A DNA stretch of 7,169 nucleotides from Gammaproteobacteria bacterium (GTDB lineage Bacteria; Pseudomonadota; Gammaproteobacteria; BMS3Bbin11), in the NCBI GenBank assembly GCA_030636465.1, contig DAOVWW010000070.1, positions 1 through 7,169 on the forward strand. Direction: 5' to 3'. This document shows, in pieces, positions 1-6,543 of this stretch. Numbering within the stretch: position 1 is the first letter of the stretch; every line of letters begins with the position of its first letter. The position numbers and the translations under genes were made by a program. The notes beneath the pieces were generated by a model that was not told where the DNA came from, did not search any database, and saw nothing but the letters and a program-made list of their open reading frames with translations.

Positions 1-83
1 CTGAGCAGATTTGTGAGGTCAGTGAATCGTATACGGGGAATTATCTTAAACCTTTGTTGGAGAGAAGCAGGGGACAGAACTAA
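1..83 (+). CDS. uvrA: UvrA, excinuclease ABC subunit A, C-terminal end (partial)
   Basis: Only the last 26 codons and a TAA stop are present; the reading frame starts at base 3 and runs in from beyond the left edge. The visible peptide contains SYTGNYLKPLLER, which resembles the extreme C-terminus of UvrA, where a (S/H)-x-T-(G/A)-x-(F/Y)-LKP-x-L pattern is usual. UvrA is the DNA-damage-sensing ATPase of nucleotide excision repair and loads UvrB at lesions. A short tail, SRGQN, follows. The gene converges with the minus-strand genes of the window. In pseudomonads uvrA also lies near rplQ, which supports the call. The identification rests on a short peptide, so other proteins cannot be fully excluded. 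Confidence 0.75.
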   Translation, partial: EQICEVSESYTGNYLKPLLERSRGQN

Positions 84-165
84 AAACCACTACAGGTTTA
101 CGGTTTTGATTTTACGTAAGATGTAATCCGTAACACTTAACACGATTATTGTTCTCCTTGGAACT

Positions 166-888
166 TCATCCAATACTAAACGCATCACCCAACTGCAGCC
201 CTAACACCTCCTTTGCGTTCCCCTGATTACAGGCTATTTCAACCAGGCCGTTCGCATTTTCATAACAGAAACAGGCACCCTGCACGACTTCAGAGAATGT
301 TCTCGCCCAGGGTAGATCCTGGCCTTTGATACGAATACATGATTTATCTGACAAACTAGAATAGCGGTAAGCCGTTATTGCATTACCGAAATGATCAAAA
401 TAGATAATCTTGTTTAAATCAGGTGTAAATCTGGGCTTTTCTGAATAGACAGGCTTAGCCTGTAAGGCATCTACCCTACCCTTTTCTGCTATCAGACAGG
501 CCGCAGGGGTATAGATGTCACGAGCGTGAAAGCTGTCACTAACGTTACCAGGCCAGGTGAAATGATATTTCTGGAATTGATACGCCTGCTGCTGCAGTAC
601 ATCGAAGATGCCATTATCCGGTCCTATATACCAACGTCCATCTGAATGACAAACGGCATGCGGGCGATTACTGCCTACACCGGGATCCACCACACTAATT
701 ATGATGCATCCTGGTGTCAGGTATTGAGTATAGGCTGGCAACAAATAGGCCGCCGCAGTGATATCCTGGGCCGGTATTGTGTGGCAAAGGTCAATAACCT
801 GTATATCGGGTAGTTCAGCTGCAAGCAATGCATGCATTTGACCTACGTACAGGCCATCCAGACCAAAATCAGTTAATAGCGCAATCAC
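166..888 (-). CDS. SAM hydrolase (SAM hydroxide adenosyltransferase, former DUF62)
   Basis: The 240-residue protein matches the chlorinase/fluorinase-related family that hydrolyses S-adenosylmethionine to adenosine and L-methionine, presumably in the cytoplasm. Visible signatures are TDFG at residues 6-9, VVDPGVG at 66-72, GPDNG at 89-93, FHARDIYTPAA at 120-130 and DHFGN at 165-169. The Asp-Arg-His water-activating triad known for the family can be placed at D68, R75 and H121, so hydrolase rather than halogenase activity is expected. The N-terminal substrate domain covers roughly 1-150 and the smaller beta-rich C-terminal domain 155-240. The start is GTG at 888-886; an in-frame TGA lies five codons upstream, and MIALLTDFG is the usual N-terminus. 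No good Shine-Dalgarno is visible. It lies 65 bases after the hemerythrin-like gene on the same strand and may be co-transcribed. The cellular purpose of this activity is generally unclear. Confidence 0.9.
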   Translation of the reverse strand: MIALLTDFGLDGLYVGQMHALLAAELPDIQVIDLCHTIPAQDITAAAYLLPAYTQYLTPGCIIISVVDPGVGSNRPHAVCHSDGRWYIGPDNGIFDVLQQQAYQFQKYHFTWPGNVSDSFHARDIYTPAACLIAEKGRVDALQAKPVYSEKPRFTPDLNKIIYFDHFGNAITAYRYSSLSDKSCIRIKGQDLPWARTFSEVVQGACFCYENANGLVEIACNQGNAKEVLGLQLGDAFSIG

Positions 889-907
889 TGAAGTGCATAA
901 TCAAAAG

Positions 908-930
908 GAATTAACTCGAAGATTTAATTC
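908..930. repeat. Inverted repeat upstream of the SAM hydrolase start
   Basis: A perfect 7-base inverted repeat (gaattaa at 908-914, ttaattc at 924-930) flanks a 9-base spacer, about 20 bases before the GTG start of the SAM hydrolase. It could form a weak AT-rich hairpin in the mRNA or be a regulator site. AT-rich inverted repeats of this size arise often by chance, so a function is only possible. Confidence 0.3.
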
Positions 931-936
931 ACTTTA

Positions 937-950
937 TATAGAAGTCTATA
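937..950. repeat. Short palindrome just after the hemerythrin-like gene
   Basis: The sequence TATAGA-AG-TCTATA is a perfect 6+2+6 palindrome that begins 3 bases past the TAA of the hemerythrin-like gene on the minus strand. It lies in the 65-base gap before the SAM hydrolase gene. It has no T-run and is not a standard terminator. An operator for the downstream gene is conceivable, but nothing else supports that. Confidence 0.3.
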
Positions 951-953
951 CAG

Positions 954-1403
954 TTACGCGGCTGTATCAAGATCGCCACTGGACTTTCTAATTAGAGGAT
1001 ATAACTTTTCGGTCTCATCTTGAATTCTCTGTAAAATCAATTCAAACATTCCTTCAGTATCACTAAGAAATTTAGCGTGATCGTTGATAAGTAATTCATC
1101 TGGACGTTTATTGGGGCACCATTGGCGGGTATAAGTATGGATAATTTTCTTTATTTCCTGAGATCCAGACATGAAATTTCTAACCAGAATACGGACTTCA
1201 GGATCATTATCATTAAGTAAATCTACATATAAATTTTTGTCTACCAGGTCAATATGATCATGAACTTTATCTACATAACGATGAAATAATTCACAGCAAG
1301 CGCCGGTGTCACACATCGAGCGTTCTTTGAACAGGTATAAAAGTACGTTGGAGAGTTCGGTAATCGAATCGTTCTGTGTATTTAGCTCGTCATATGTGAT
1401 CAT
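954..1403 (-). CDS. Hemerythrin-like (HHE-type) helical protein
   Basis: The 149-residue, predicted all-helical, soluble protein resembles HHE cation-binding (hemerythrin-like) proteins. It shows two related segments, HIDLVDKNLY at 50-59 and RIQDETEKLYPLI at 126-138, each like the H-x3-E-x4-(L)Y(P) helix of the family. HHE proteins typically bind a diiron site and take part in oxygen or nitric-oxide sensing, storage or iron repair. Here several expected ligands differ: N11 stands where the first-helix His is expected, V54 replaces the first Glu and R126 the second His, while H50, H89 and E130 remain. Metal binding is therefore uncertain. Histidines at 41, 48 and 109 and cysteines at 31, 36, 37 and 96 are also present. 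The ATG at 1403 follows AGGAG (1411-1415) at good spacing. The gene has its own promoter downstream of the rplQ terminator. The fold assignment is by motif only. Confidence 0.65.
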   Translation of the reverse strand: MITYDELNTQNDSITELSNVLLYLFKERSMCDTGACCELFHRYVDKVHDHIDLVDKNLYVDLLNDNDPEVRILVRNFMSGSQEIKKIIHTYTRQWCPNKRPDELLINDHAKFLSDTEGMFELILQRIQDETEKLYPLIRKSSGDLDTAA

Positions 1404-1410
1404 CGTGTAG

Positions 1411-1415
1411 CTCCT
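1411..1415 (-). promoter_or_regulatory. Ribosome binding site of the hemerythrin-like gene
   Basis: AGGAG on the minus strand lies 7 bases before the ATG at 1403. It fixes the start and contrasts with the downstream SAM hydrolase gene, which has no clear ribosome binding site. Confidence 0.8.
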
Positions 1416-1429
1416 GCTATAAAAAACAT

Positions 1430-1449
1430 CAAAAATACCATAATTTTTG
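1430..1449 (-). repeat. AT-rich hairpin in the 5' leader of the hemerythrin-like gene
   Basis: On the minus strand caaaaat and atttttg form a perfect 7-base stem with a 6-base loop, between the predicted transcription start and the ribosome binding site. The stem is almost entirely A-U and weak as RNA. It might act as a regulator binding site or an mRNA 5' structure, or be incidental. Confidence 0.35.
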
Positions 1450-1461
1450 TAATGTATTTAT

Positions 1462-1490
1462 AGGATATTAAGATGCAAGAACTGTGTCAA
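1462..1490 (-). promoter_or_regulatory. Sigma70-type promoter for the hemerythrin-like gene
   Basis: On the minus strand a perfect -35 box TTGACA (1490-1485) is separated by exactly 17 bases from TATCCT (1467-1462), a 4-of-6 match to the -10 consensus. Transcription would start near 1455, giving a leader of about 50 bases before the ATG at 1403. Its place between the rplQ terminator and this gene fits an independent transcription unit, which probably includes the SAM hydrolase gene. Confidence 0.7.
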
Positions 1491-1541
1491 CAAAAACAGG
1501 CCCATTTAGCTTAATGCGATGAGTTATGATTATTGCAGAGC

Positions 1542-1581
1542 AAAAAAAAGGCCATGCAACAGTATGTGCATGGCCTTTTTT
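1542..1581 (-). terminator. Rho-independent terminator of the alpha operon
   Basis: A 9-base GC-containing stem (ggccatgca at 1550-1558, tgcatggcc at 1567-1575) encloses an 8-base loop. It is flanked by an A-run on the left and a T-run on the right, so the paired region extends to 15 bases. Read on the minus strand it begins 18 bases past the rplQ stop and ends in a long U-tract, as expected for the end of the alpha operon. Its symmetry would also let it stop plus-strand transcription. Confidence 0.92.
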
Positions 1582-1598
1582 ATATATTTCTACAACGA

Positions 1599-1991
1599 TT
1601 ATTCAGCAGTGTCATCGCCTTCAGCATTTACTTTTTCGCGAGAAACCATCTGCACAATTGCCATCGGTGCTTTATCACCTGGACGATATCCACATTTAAG
1701 GATACGCAGGTAACCACCAGGACGATCTTTGAAGTGTACGCCAAGATCATCAAACAGTTTGCTCACCATTGAACGGTCACGCAGACGCGAGAAAGCCAGC
1801 CGGCGATTAGCAACTGTTGGTGTTTTTGCCATGGTGATTAATGGCTCTACATGTCGGCGCAGTTCTTTAGCTTTTGGTAAAGTTGTGCGTATTTCTTCAT
1901 GAAGAAGAAGTGAAACTGACATATTTTTGAACATGGCCTTGCGATGGGCACTGGTCATGTTCAGCTTTCTTCCACTTTTACGATGTCGCAT
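1599..1991 (-). CDS. rplQ: 50S ribosomal protein L17
   Basis: The 130-residue protein begins [12 protein letters not shown] and contains [15 protein letters not shown] (about 39-53), [12 protein letters not shown] (61-72) and [15 protein letters not shown] (92-106), all typical of L17 (127 residues in E. coli). L17 sits near the exit of the peptide tunnel on the large subunit. The last residues form a short acidic tail, as in gammaproteobacterial homologues. The ATG at 1991 comes 12 bases after the rpoA TAG, and the AGGGG ribosome binding site overlaps that stop codon, so translation is probably coupled. It is the last gene of the alpha operon and is followed by a strong terminator. Confidence 0.98.
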   Translation of the reverse strand: MRHRKSGRKLNMTSAHRKAMFKNMSVSLLLHEEIRTTLPKAKELRRHVEPLITMAKTPTVANRRLAFSRLRDRSMVSKLFDDLGVHFKDRPGGYLRILKCGYRPGDKAPMAIVQMVSREKVNAEGDDTAE

Positions 1992-2003
1992 TTGCTGTAA
2001 CCC

Positions 2004-3014
2004 CTACAATCCGGAAGCGGCGGCTTCATCACTGCTTTGAATCAGTGATGCAGGTGGCCATACTTCGAGTTTGGTACCGAGAGACAGACCGTTCTGTGCA
2101 AGAACGTCTTTAATCTCTGTTAATGATTTTTTACCTAAATTTGGTGTTTTCAGTAATTCGTTTTCATCACGCTGAACCAGATCACCAATATAGAAAATGT
2201 TTTCTGCCTTGAGACAGTTCGCTGAGCGAACAGTAAGCTCAAGATCATCCACAGGGCGCAGTAAAATTGGATCAATTGGTGGCTCTTCAGGCGCTTCAGG
2301 TGGAGCAGGCTCAACCTTAAGATCAACAAATACCTGAATCTGTTCAAATAATATTGTCGCAGCCATACGGATTGATTTTTCAGGATCAATTGTACCGTCA
2401 GTTTCCAGTGTAAAGATCAGTTTATCCAGATCAGTACGCTGTTCAACGCGGGCGGCTTCTACTTCATATGACACCTGACGAACAGGGCTATAAGAAGCAT
2501 CCAGTTTAATCACACCAATACTGGTTGTTTCTTCATCATTCTTACGTGATACAGCTGTATGGTAACCACGGCCCTGAGTAACACCGAGTTCCATTTCCAG
2601 TTCTACTTTTTTTGTTATATGGGCAATGACGAGATCAGGATTGGCAATTTCAATATCATAATCAGCAGCAAGGTCACCAGCGGTTAGTTCACCAGGTCCC
2701 ATTTTTTTGATATGAAGAGTGGCACTATCTTTGCCTTCCAGTGAAAGTGCGACAGACTTGAGATTCATAAGAATCTCGAGTACATCTTCCTGTACGCCTT
2801 CAATGTTGTCATATTCATGATCAACACCGGTAATTTTCACTTCAGAAATTGCATAGCCGGCAATTGAAGATAACAAAATACGACGCAGGGCTGTGCCCAG
2901 AGTAAATCCGAAACCACGTTCCAGTGGCTCAATCGCTACACGTGCATGATTGTCATCAATCTTAGTGACATCAACAAAGCGGGGCTTCAGAAAATCTGTT
3001 GGTGAATCTGACAT
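2004..3014 (-). CDS. rpoA: DNA-directed RNA polymerase subunit alpha
   Basis: The 336-residue protein (329 in E. coli) has the usual two domains. The N-terminal assembly domain (about 1-232) includes [17 protein letters not shown] at 32-48 and [11 protein letters not shown] at 72-82. A proline- and glutamate-rich linker (about 233-247, [12 protein letters not shown]) joins it to the C-terminal domain (248-322), which is nearly identical to the E. coli form. Residues for UP-element and activator contact are kept: R263, N266, C267, G294, K296, S297 and E300 (E. coli numbering plus 2). The N-terminal domain is less typical, with T41 where the family usually has Asn in LGNALRR, and IAG for MPG at 51-53. 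The start ATG follows GAGGG at good spacing. The gene lies 37 bases after rpsD within the alpha operon. Confidence 0.98.
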   Translation of the reverse strand: MSDSPTDFLKPRFVDVTKIDDNHARVAIEPLERGFGFTLGTALRRILLSSIAGYAISEVKITGVDHEYDNIEGVQEDVLEILMNLKSVALSLEGKDSATLHIKKMGPGELTAGDLAADYDIEIANPDLVIAHITKKVELEMELGVTQGRGYHTAVSRKNDEETTSIGVIKLDASYSPVRQVSYEVEAARVEQRTDLDKLIFTLETDGTIDPEKSIRMAATILFEQIQVFVDLKVEPAPPEAPEEPPIDPILLRPVDDLELTVRSANCLKAENIFYIGDLVQRDENELLKTPNLGKKSLTEIKDVLAQNGLSLGTKLEVWPPASLIQSSDEAAASGL

Positions 3015-3051
3015 TGCTGTCCCTCTTAGATATTAGATAGGCTAGTAATAC

Positions 3052-3678
3052 TTACTTAGAATATAGAGCAATCACAAGTGATTCATCGATTTCACCAGGC
3101 AGCTCACTGCGATCTGGGGTAGCACGATAAACACCTTTCATAGCCTTAAAATCAACATCCAGCCAGTCTGCTACGCCACGCTGTTCTGCAGCCTCCATAG
3201 AGGCTGTAACGCGGATCTGTGCTTTGGCTGATTCGGTGAGTGTAATTTCATCACTAGGACGTACCTGGTAAGAAGGGATATTGAGACGCTTCCCATTTAC
3301 GAGTACACCGTTATGTCGAAGTAACTGACGCGATTCTGCCCTTGAAGTACCAAAACCCATTCGATAAACAACATTATCGAGACGGCCTTCCAGTAGCTTC
3401 AGCAGGTTATCACCCGTTGATCCTTTGATACGGTCAGCCTCTTTGTAGTAATCAAGAAACTGTTTTTCCATTACGCCATAAATACGACGCAACTTCTGCT
3501 TTTCTCTAAGCTGCAAGCCATAATCAGAGACGCGTGTGCGACGTTGACCGTGCTGCCCAGGAGGATAAGCACGTTTTTCAACCGCACATTTATCTGTAAA
3601 ACAACGCTCACCTTTAAGATAGAGCTTGCCACCTTCACGACGGCACAAACGACAGACTGAACCAATATATCTAGCCAC
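3052..3678 (-). CDS. rpsD: 30S ribosomal protein S4, zinc-cysteine (C+) type
   Basis: The 208-residue protein (206 in E. coli) is S4, a primary 16S rRNA binder that starts small-subunit assembly and, in enterobacteria, represses translation of the alpha operon. The N-terminal part carries four cysteines, C9, C12, C26 and C31, in the spacing of the zinc-binding S4 of Thermus, followed by YPPGQHGQRR at 38-47. The S4 RNA-binding domain covers roughly 95-160, with RLDNVVYRMGFG at 99-110. E. coli and Pseudomonas S4 lack most of these cysteines, so this is a C+ form. The start codon is GTG at 3678-3676, preceded by TGGAGA; no ATG fits the conserved N-terminus MARYIG. It lies 18 bases after rpsK and 37 before rpoA. 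Confidence 0.98.
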   Translation of the reverse strand: MARYIGSVCRLCRREGGKLYLKGERCFTDKCAVEKRAYPPGQHGQRRTRVSDYGLQLREKQKLRRIYGVMEKQFLDYYKEADRIKGSTGDNLLKLLEGRLDNVVYRMGFGTSRAESRQLLRHNGVLVNGKRLNIPSYQVRPSDEITLTESAKAQIRVTASMEAAEQRGVADWLDVDFKAMKGVYRATPDRSELPGEIDESLVIALYSK

Positions 3679-3696
3679 TTTTAAATCTCCAGCTGA

Positions 3697-4092
3697 TTAG
3701 ACGCGACGTCGTTTAGACGGGCGGCAACCATTATGTGGGATAGGTGTTACATCCGAGATGTTGCTTATCTCGAATCCTACTGAATTAAGTGCTCGTATAG
3801 CGGAATCACGACCTGGCCCTGGTCCCTTAACGCGCACTTCCAGGTGTTTTACACCCATGTCTCTGGCATCTTTACCAGCATGTTCTGCTGCAACCTGTGC
3901 AGCAAACGGAGTACTCTTACGAGAGCCTCTGAATCCTGAACCACCTGCTGTTTTCCAGCACAGGGCATTACCCTGTCTGTCAGTTATGGTGATGATGGTA
4001 TTGTTAAAAGTAGCGTGTATGTGTGCTATGCCTTCAGTGACATTCTTTTTTACACGTTTCTTACTTTTAGAACTGGATGCTGGTTTAGCCAT
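3697..4092 (-). CDS. rpsK: 30S ribosomal protein S11
   Basis: The 131-residue protein (129 in E. coli) is S11, which lines the platform of the small subunit near the mRNA exit and the Shine-Dalgarno helix. Typical segments are [17 protein letters not shown] (22-38), [19 protein letters not shown] (48-66), [15 protein letters not shown] (88-102) and [18 protein letters not shown] at the end. The Asn-Gly pair at 121-122 corresponds to the site that becomes isoaspartate in E. coli S11. C45-W46 sits where Ser/Gly-Trp is common. The N-terminal extension is Ser/Lys-rich. The ribosome binding site is weak (AGAG). The gene lies 34 bases after rpsM in the alpha operon. Confidence 0.98.
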   Translation of the reverse strand: MAKPASSSKSKKRVKKNVTEGIAHIHATFNNTIITITDRQGNALCWKTAGGSGFRGSRKSTPFAAQVAAEHAGKDARDMGVKHLEVRVKGPGPGRDSAIRALNSVGFEISNISDVTPIPHNGCRPSKRRRV

Positions 4093-4126
4093 AATTAAAC
4101 TCTGTATATGATTTCTTTAGTACTAG

Positions 4127-4483
4127 TTACTTACGAATGGGGCGCGTAGGACCTTTACGAGTCCTTGCATTGGTTTTGGTACGCTGACCACGAACAGGAA
4201 GTCCACGACGGTGTCTAATGCCACGATATGAACCCATATCCATTAAGCGCTTGATGTTCATTGTCGTTTCTCGACGCAGATCACCTTCGACATCAATTTT
4301 GCTGACTTCGATACGCAATTGTTCAGAATCAGCATCACTTAAGTCACTGCATTTAGTGTTTGGCTGTACACCCGCTGCTTTGCAGATCTGCTGCGCGCGT
4401 GTATTTCCTATGCCGTAAATGGATGTTAATCCAATCACAACATGTTTGTAATTTGGTAGGTTTATACCTGCTATACGTGCCAT
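4127..4483 (-). CDS. rpsM: 30S ribosomal protein S13
   Basis: The 118-residue protein has exactly the E. coli length. It begins [14 protein letters not shown], has the helix-two-turns-helix region (about 14-57, with [13 protein letters not shown] at 19-31), then [20 protein letters not shown] (68-87) and the basic tail with [24 protein letters not shown]13 sits in the head of the small subunit, contacts S19 and bridges to the large subunit, and its basic tail reaches the P-site tRNA. It is the first gene of the alpha operon; the ATG follows GGAGAG (4495-4490). The leader around that site can pair with it, consistent with translational control. Confidence 0.98.
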   Translation of the reverse strand: MARIAGINLPNYKHVVIGLTSIYGIGNTRAQQICKAAGVQPNTKCSDLSDADSEQLRIEVSKIDVEGDLRRETTMNIKRLMDMGSYRGIRHRRGLPVRGQRTKTNARTRKGPTRPIRK

Positions 4484-4528
4484 CTAAGGCTCTCCACTAA
4501 GGAATTGTGCGAATTTGAAAAGCGCGTA
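4474..4528 (-). promoter_or_regulatory. Alpha-operon leader, probable S4-responsive translational control element
   Basis: Read on the minus strand, GCUUUUC (4523-4517) can pair over 7 bases, two of them G-U, with GGAGAGC (4495-4489), which holds the rpsM Shine-Dalgarno. UACGCGC (4528-4522) can pair, with one mismatch, with GCACGUA (4480-4474), the second to fourth codons of rpsM. In E. coli the equivalent leader, from memory, carries ACGGGCUUUUCA and pairs ACGGGC with codons after the rpsM start to form the pseudoknot bound by S4. The position, the shared GCUUUUCA motif and the kept pairing support a homologous element. The start here is ATG rather than the E. coli GTG. Repression by S4 is inferred. 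Confidence 0.6.
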
Positions 4529-4557
4529 AGGATACTGCTATTTACGTACTAAATCAA
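4529..4557 (-). promoter_or_regulatory. Candidate promoter upstream of rpsM
   Basis: On the minus strand TTGATT (4557-4552) lies 17 bases from TATCCT (4534-4529), the same -10 hexamer as the hemerythrin-like gene promoter. A start near 4522 would leave out part of the pairing element at 4528-4522, and the E. coli leader carries a similar GUAUCCU inside its transcribed part. Transcription from further upstream, or read-through from rpmJ, is therefore also likely. Confidence 0.35.
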
Positions 4558-4640
4558 TCGTTTGTTTGTTAATCAGTACCTGTTTCGACCAGAGGGTGAA
4601 TAAAACCCCTATCGAGAACAGATTGCTGAAGGTAAATGTG

Positions 4641-4754
4641 TTAACCCTGACGCTGCTTATGACGTGGATCTTTACAAATCACACGTACAACTCTTTTGCG
4701 TATTACTATTTTGCAATTTCTGCAGCGTTTTTTAACTGATGCCTGAACTTTCAT
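4641..4754 (-). CDS. rpmJ: 50S ribosomal protein L36, zinc-binding type
   Basis: The 37-residue protein begins [15 protein letters not shown] and ends [14 protein letters not shown], the normal size and sequence of L36. The zinc ligands C11, C14, C27 and H32 are all present, so this is the C+ form. L36 is the smallest large-subunit protein and binds 23S rRNA near the base of the stalk region. R21 stands where Gly is usual before VVRVIC. The ATG at 4754 follows GAGGAT, and 12 bases separate it from the secY stop. Position directly after secY is the gammaproteobacterial arrangement. No convincing terminator follows, so read-through into the alpha operon is possible. Confidence 0.97.
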   Translation of the reverse strand: MKVQASVKKRCRNCKIVIRKRVVRVICKDPRHKQRQG

Positions 4755-4766
4755 TATCCTAATCCT

Positions 4767-6110
4767 CTATTGCCCGAAACCCAGTCCGCCACCGGACAGG
4801 TTTGTCTTTTTCAACAGACTTTCATACTGACGTGACATCAGATGAGACTGTATCTGTGATATAAAATCCATAATTACTACTACGATAATGAGTAGGGATG
4901 TACCACCAAAGTAAAAAGGCACATTCCATTTCACTATCAGAAATTCAGGAACCAGGCAGACAAAAGTAATATAGGCAGCGCCGACCAGGGTTAACCTGGA
5001 GACTACACCGTCTATATAGTTTGCTGTCTGCTGACCGGGACGTATACCCGGCACTAAAGCCCCTGACTTCTTCAAATTATCTGCGGTATCTTTCGGGCTA
5101 AACGTTAACGCCGTATAGAAAAAACAGAAAAATACAATTAATCCAGCATAAATCATGACATACAATGGCTGACCCGGTGACAACGTAGTCGACAGGTCAC
5201 GCAGCCAGCGCATGCCTTCAGCCTGACCAAACCAGCTACCCAGACTCGCTGGAAAAAGAATGATACTGGAAGCAAATATTGGTGGTATTACACCCGCCAT
5301 GTTCACTTTCAAGGGCAAATGACTGCTTTGTCCTGCATACATCTTCTTCCCACGCTGCTGGGGAGCATAATTGACCGTAATTCTTCTCTGCCCGCGTTCC
5401 ATAAAGACAACGAAGGCAGTAATTGCCAGAGCACCTACCAGGAGCAATAAAACACCGATAGGGGAGAATGTTCCTGTCCTGGCTAACTCAAGTGTGCCGC
5501 CCAGTGCCGATGGCAATCCCGCCACGATACCTGCAAATATTATCAACGAGATACCATTACCGATACCACGCTCTGTAATCTGTTCACCCAACCATACCAG
5601 GAACATTGTTCCAGCGACCAGGGTAATTACCGTAGTAATCTTGAAACCTAGTCCAGCAGCGATTACTACATTCATACCGCCAGCGGTCTGCGTTTCCAGT
5701 GCGATAGCAATACCTAAGGCCTGGAATGTTGCCAGTACCACTGTACCGTAACGAGTGTACTGGGTAATTTTCCGACGTCCGCTTTCACCCTCTTTCTTCA
5801 ACTGTTCCAGAGTTGGAACAACGGAAGTCATCATCTGCATGATAATGGATGATGAAATATAAGGCATCACACCCAATGCAAACAATGATAACCGGCTTAG
5901 AGCACCACCTGAGAACATGTTGAAGACATCAACAATAGAACCTTTAGTCTGTGCAAAAAGCGTTGCCAGCGCTTCGCCATTAATTCCAGGTACAGGTATG
6001 TGTGCGCCCATACGAAAAAGAATCAGCGCACCAATAACAAAGAAGATGCGTTGCTTAAGTTCGGTCAGCCCACCAGAGCTACCTTTTGCTGGCTTACCGG
6101 GTTTTGGCAT
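4767..6110 (-). CDS. secY: Protein translocase subunit SecY
   Basis: The 447-residue inner-membrane protein (443 in E. coli) forms the protein-conducting channel with SecE and SecG and receives substrates from SecA or the ribosome. Ten membrane segments are visible, the first at about 21-36 and the last near 401-418. The plug region [18 protein letters not shown] lies at 63-80, and the lateral-gate helix near [13 protein letters not shown] (82-94). Cytoplasmic loops carry [18 protein letters not shown] (105-122), [12 protein letters not shown] (238-249) and [13 protein letters not shown] (355-367), with R357 matching the E. coli residue needed for SecA-driven export. The tail ends in a glycine-rich stretch. 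Its ATG overlaps the rplO TAA by one base (TAATG), suggesting coupled translation. Confidence 0.99.
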   Translation of the reverse strand: MPKPGKPAKGSSGGLTELKQRIFFVIGALILFRMGAHIPVPGINGEALATLFAQTKGSIVDVFNMFSGGALSRLSLFALGVMPYISSSIIMQMMTSVVPTLEQLKKEGESGRRKITQYTRYGTVVLATFQALGIAIALETQTAGGMNVVIAAGLGFKITTVITLVAGTMFLVWLGEQITERGIGNGISLIIFAGIVAGLPSALGGTLELARTGTFSPIGVLLLLVGALAITAFVVFMERGQRRITVNYAPQQRGKKMYAGQSSHLPLKVNMAGVIPPIFASSIILFPASLGSWFGQAEGMRWLRDLSTTLSPGQPLYVMIYAGLIVFFCFFYTALTFSPKDTADNLKKSGALVPGIRPGQQTANYIDGVVSRLTLVGAAYITFVCLVPEFLIVKWNVPFYFGGTSLLIIVVVIMDFISQIQSHLMSRQYESLLKKTNLSGGGLGFGQ

Positions 6111-6541
6111 TACTCTACTTTACCGCCAGCCTTTTCAATCGCTTCTCTTGCGCCTTTAGTTGCACCAATTCCTTTTAGAGTAACTGCTTTGTCTATTGGA
6201 CCGGATAACATAACTTTTGCGCGTAATATACGAGTGTGGATCAAACCAGCATTGCGTAGTGCAGCGAGATCAATGATTTCATCTTCAACCAGCGCCAGTT
6301 CGTGTGTACGTATTTCTGCAGTCGTTAATTTTAACGCTGAACGGAAACCACGTTTAGGCAAACGGCGCTGAAGTGGCATCTGCCCACCTTCGAATCCAAC
6401 CTTGTGATAACCACCAGAACGTGCTTTTTGGCCTTTATGACCTTTACCTGAGGTTTTACCCCAACCACTGCCGATTCCGCGACCTACACGTTTTGGCTCT
6501 TTATTTGAACCTGCCGCTGGACGTATTGTATTCAAGTACAT
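6110..6541 (-). CDS. rplO: 50S ribosomal protein L15
   Basis: The 143-residue protein (144 in E. coli) has the glycine- and lysine-rich N-terminal extension [24 protein letters not shown] (from 20), which runs into 23S rRNA, then [17 protein letters not shown] (50-66) and a globular C-terminal part ending [19 protein letters not shown]15 joins late in large-subunit assembly. The start is taken at the ATG of MYLNTIRPA (6541), which matches the family and follows AGGTG inside the end of rpmD; a longer reading from 6559 would add six unlikely residues. It lies two bases after the rpmD stop and overlaps secY by one base. Confidence 0.98.
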   Translation of the reverse strand: MYLNTIRPAAGSNKEPKRVGRGIGSGWGKTSGKGHKGQKARSGGYHKVGFEGGQMPLQRRLPKRGFRSALKLTTAEIRTHELALVEDEIIDLAALRNAGLIHTRILRAKVMLSGPIDKAVTLKGIGATKGAREAIEKAGGKVE

Positions 6542-6543
6542 GA

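Noticed and set aside
889..953. Promoter for the SAM hydrolase gene (TAGACT about 17 bases from AAATCT)
   Set aside because: Both boxes match consensus poorly; co-transcription with the hemerythrin-like gene is simpler.
1519..1772. Two overlapping plus-strand open frames
   Set aside because: They lie over the terminator and antisense to rplQ, have no ribosome binding site or recognisable protein features, and are explained as shadows of rplQ.
3758..4111. 117-codon plus-strand open frame antisense to rpsK
   Set aside because: It mirrors the highly constrained S11 codons; the translation is low-complexity and has no start signal or family resemblance.
4585..4612. Possible terminator between rpmJ and rpsM (GGGT/ACCC pairing)
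   Set aside because: The stem is only about 4 bases with an adjacent mismatch and no T-run, so it is not credible as an intrinsic terminator.
5371..6371. Several plus-strand open frames antisense to secY and rplO
   Set aside because: All are shadows of well-supported minus-strand genes, without start signals.
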